Positions 62,844 through 64,000 of a stretch of 64,000 nucleotides of DNA are shown here, piece by piece. Each line of letters begins with the position of its first letter. Position 1 is the first letter of the stretch. The notes beneath the pieces were generated by a model that was not told the DNA's origin, searched no databases, and saw only the letters and a program-made list of their open reading frames with translations. Position numbers and translations under genes: made by a program. The DNA comes from Paraburkholderia caribensis (GTDB lineage Bacteria > Pseudomonadota > Gammaproteobacteria > Burkholderiales > Burkholderiaceae). The DNA lies in NCBI RefSeq assembly GCF_002902945.1, contig NZ_CP026103.1, positions 372,001-436,000 on the forward strand, in the 5' to 3' direction.

Positions 62844-63963
62844 CGCTGTTCACTATCAGGTCGTGATCGCGGGCGGCGGGCTGGTCGGCGCGTCGGCGGC
62901 ACTGGCGCTCGCGCGGCGCGGCGTGCGCGTCGGACTGTTCGAGCGGCGCTATTGCGGCGCCCAGGCGAGCGGCGTCAACTACGGCGGCGTGCGCTGCCAG
63001 GGGCGCCCCGCCGAACAGATGCCGCTTGCGATGCGCGCACGGCGCGTCTGGGACCGCTTGCCGGAACTGATCGGCATCGACGGGGAGCTCGTGGTGTCGG
63101 GTCATCTGCGTCTGGCGCGACGCGACAGCGATTTTGCCGTGCTCGAAACATGGGCCGCGATGGCGCGCGAACATGGGCTCGAAACCGGGCTGCTGGCGGG
63201 CGCGGCGTTTCGCAAGCGCTATCCGTGGCTTGGCGGCGCGGCGTTGGGCGGCTCGCTATGCATGAGCGACGGCCACGCGAATCCGCGCCTCGTGTCGCCC
63301 GCCTTTGCGCGCGCGGCGCAACGCGCGGGCGCCGTGGTGCGCGAGCAAACCGCGCTCACCGACATCGCGCATGACGGCACGCGCTTCCAGCTTCGCGCCG
63401 GCGACGAACGCATCACCGCCGACTGGTTGATCAACAGCGCGGGCGCGTGGGCGAACACCGTTGCGGGCTTTTTCAACGAAGCCGTGCCGATGAAACCGAT
63501 CTACCCGAACATGTGGGTGACCGAGCCGCTGCCGCGCTTCATCGCGCACAACCTGGGCGTCGTGGGCGGCGGCGTGTACGCGCGCCAGGTCGAACGCGGC
63601 AACTGCGTGATCGGCGGCGGGCGCGGCCATGGCGACGGCGAATACGCGCAACCGTCCACGCAGACCACGCGCGCCGTGATGCGCGACGCGTGCGCGCTGC
63701 TGCCCGCCTTGCGCGACGCATTGCTGATCCGCACGTGGAGCGGCGTCGAAGGCGAGACGCCCGACAGCAACCCCGTGATCGGCGCGAGCCAGAAGGTGCC
63801 GCGCCTGCTGCATGCATTCGGTTTTTCGGGCGGCGGCTTTCTGCTTGCGCCCGGTGTCGGCGAGGTGCTGGCCGACCTCGTGATCGACGGCGAGACTTCG
63901 ACGCCGCTCGATGCGTTTGCGATCGGCCGCTTCAACCGAAGCGCGATCCCCGCTGTTCTTTAA
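62836..63963 (+). CDS. FAD-dependent amine/D-amino acid oxidase-like subunit (HcnC/DadA family)
   Basis: The 375-residue start MSDAVHYQVVIAGGG gives the FAD motif VVIAGGGLVGASAALALARRG and a DAO fold with SGVNYGGVRCQGRP and the final GFSGGGFLLAPGVGEVLADL. It is the catalytic C-type subunit, oxidising an amine, opine or cyclic amino acid. The three subunits together resemble opine oxidase, D-hydroxyproline dehydrogenase or HCN synthase; which substrate applies cannot be told from sequence alone. Confidence 0.9.
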   Translation: MSDAVHYQVVIAGGGLVGASAALALARRGVRVGLFERRYCGAQASGVNYGGVRCQGRPAEQMPLAMRARRVWDRLPELIGIDGELVVSGHLRLARRDSDFAVLETWAAMAREHGLETGLLAGAAFRKRYPWLGGAALGGSLCMSDGHANPRLVSPAFARAAQRAGAVVREQTALTDIAHDGTRFQLRAGDERITADWLINSAGAWANTVAGFFNEAVPMKPIYPNMWVTEPLPRFIAHNLGVVGGGVYARQVERGNCVIGGGRGHGDGEYAQPSTQTTRAVMRDACALLPALRDALLIRTWSGVEGETPDSNPVIGASQKVPRLLHAFGFSGGGFLLAPGVGEVLADLVIDGETSTPLDAFAIGRFNRSAIPAVL

Positions 63964-63982
63964 TCCTGTCAGGAGACCCACA

Positions 63983-64000
63983 ATGAAGCTGTCAAGCACG
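63983..64000 (+). CDS. Start of a further operon gene, cut by the window end
   Basis: AGGAG is followed by ATG at 63983, encoding MKLSST before the window ends. Position and basic start suggest a periplasmic substrate-binding protein for the PotABC-type transporter, which has none so far in the cluster; this is inference. Confidence 0.4.

Noticed and set aside
1..64000. Search for CRISPR arrays, transposases, integrases, rRNA and complete tRNA genes
   Set aside because: None were seen by eye. No regularly spaced repeats or transposase motifs were found, though short tRNAs could be missed without a covariance-model search.

Overview
The window looks like a piece of a high-GC betaproteobacterial chromosome or megaplasmid, most likely a Burkholderiales member of the Paraburkholderia/Caballeronia type. 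This rests on the family mix (caa3-type cox cluster, Burkholderia-style trimeric porin, many LysR and IclR regulators, CitMHS and AtuA-family genes, Gsi/Dpp-type ABC operons) and on codon-biased GC-rich ORFs. The genus is an inference. I saw no rRNA, complete tRNA, IS element, prophage or CRISPR array.

Layout. 1-1.4 kb: 3' truncated (by the window edge) SAM-cyclase-ATPase regulator. 1.7-2.4 kb: a short-chain dehydrogenase lacking its C-terminus. 2.7-9.5 kb: a caa3-type cytochrome oxidase operon (coxB-coxA-coxC-small membrane protein-ctaG-triheme cytochrome c), mostly joined by ATGA overlaps, followed by a CinA-type amidohydrolase. 9.6-22.6 kb: a patchy stress or accessory region holding DUF2795, phasin-like, GNAT, RecQ, YghA-like SDR, several hypothetical proteins, an iron-permease-family protein, a NUDIX hydrolase, a broken Na+/H+ antiporter, an alcohol dehydrogenase remnant, and a manganese catalase-Zn-dehydrogenase-YciE/F-like trio.

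23-28 kb: a 1333-residue hybrid histidine kinase overlapping a PleD-like REC-GGDEF diguanylate cyclase. 28-36.2 kb: a LysR regulator divergent from a five-gene dipeptide/glutathione-type ABC operon that ends in a gamma-glutamyltransferase, suggesting import and hydrolysis of glutathione or gamma-glutamyl peptides. 36.3-37.2 kb: a double-receiver response regulator. 37.4-41.4 kb: LysR divergent from a CitMHS transporter and an AtuA/AtuA-tail pair. 41.6-47.2 kb: DedA-rhodanese fusion, fatty acid hydroxylase-family protein, aldo/keto reductase, single-domain response regulator, porin.

47.5-50.7 kb: SigJ-like sigma factor, AhpD-like protein, periplasmic cupin and LysR regulator. 50.8-57.1 kb: exported alpha/beta hydrolase, PQQ-propeller-like protein, a cyclic-nucleotide-domain/thioredoxin-reductase-like fusion divergent from ohr with repeated operator-like palindromes between them, and a lipoprotein. 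57.1-64 kb: an IclR regulator divergent from a PotABC-type transporter and a three-subunit HcnABC/opine-oxidase-like flavoenzyme; the next gene is cut by the window end.

Most systems are recognisable combinations of known families. The less characterised combinations are the CitMHS-AtuA module, the IclR/Pot/HcnABC-like module with two matching 17-bp palindromes, and the cyclic-nucleotide-domain oxidoreductase paired with ohr. I see no clear evidence of a wholly new system.
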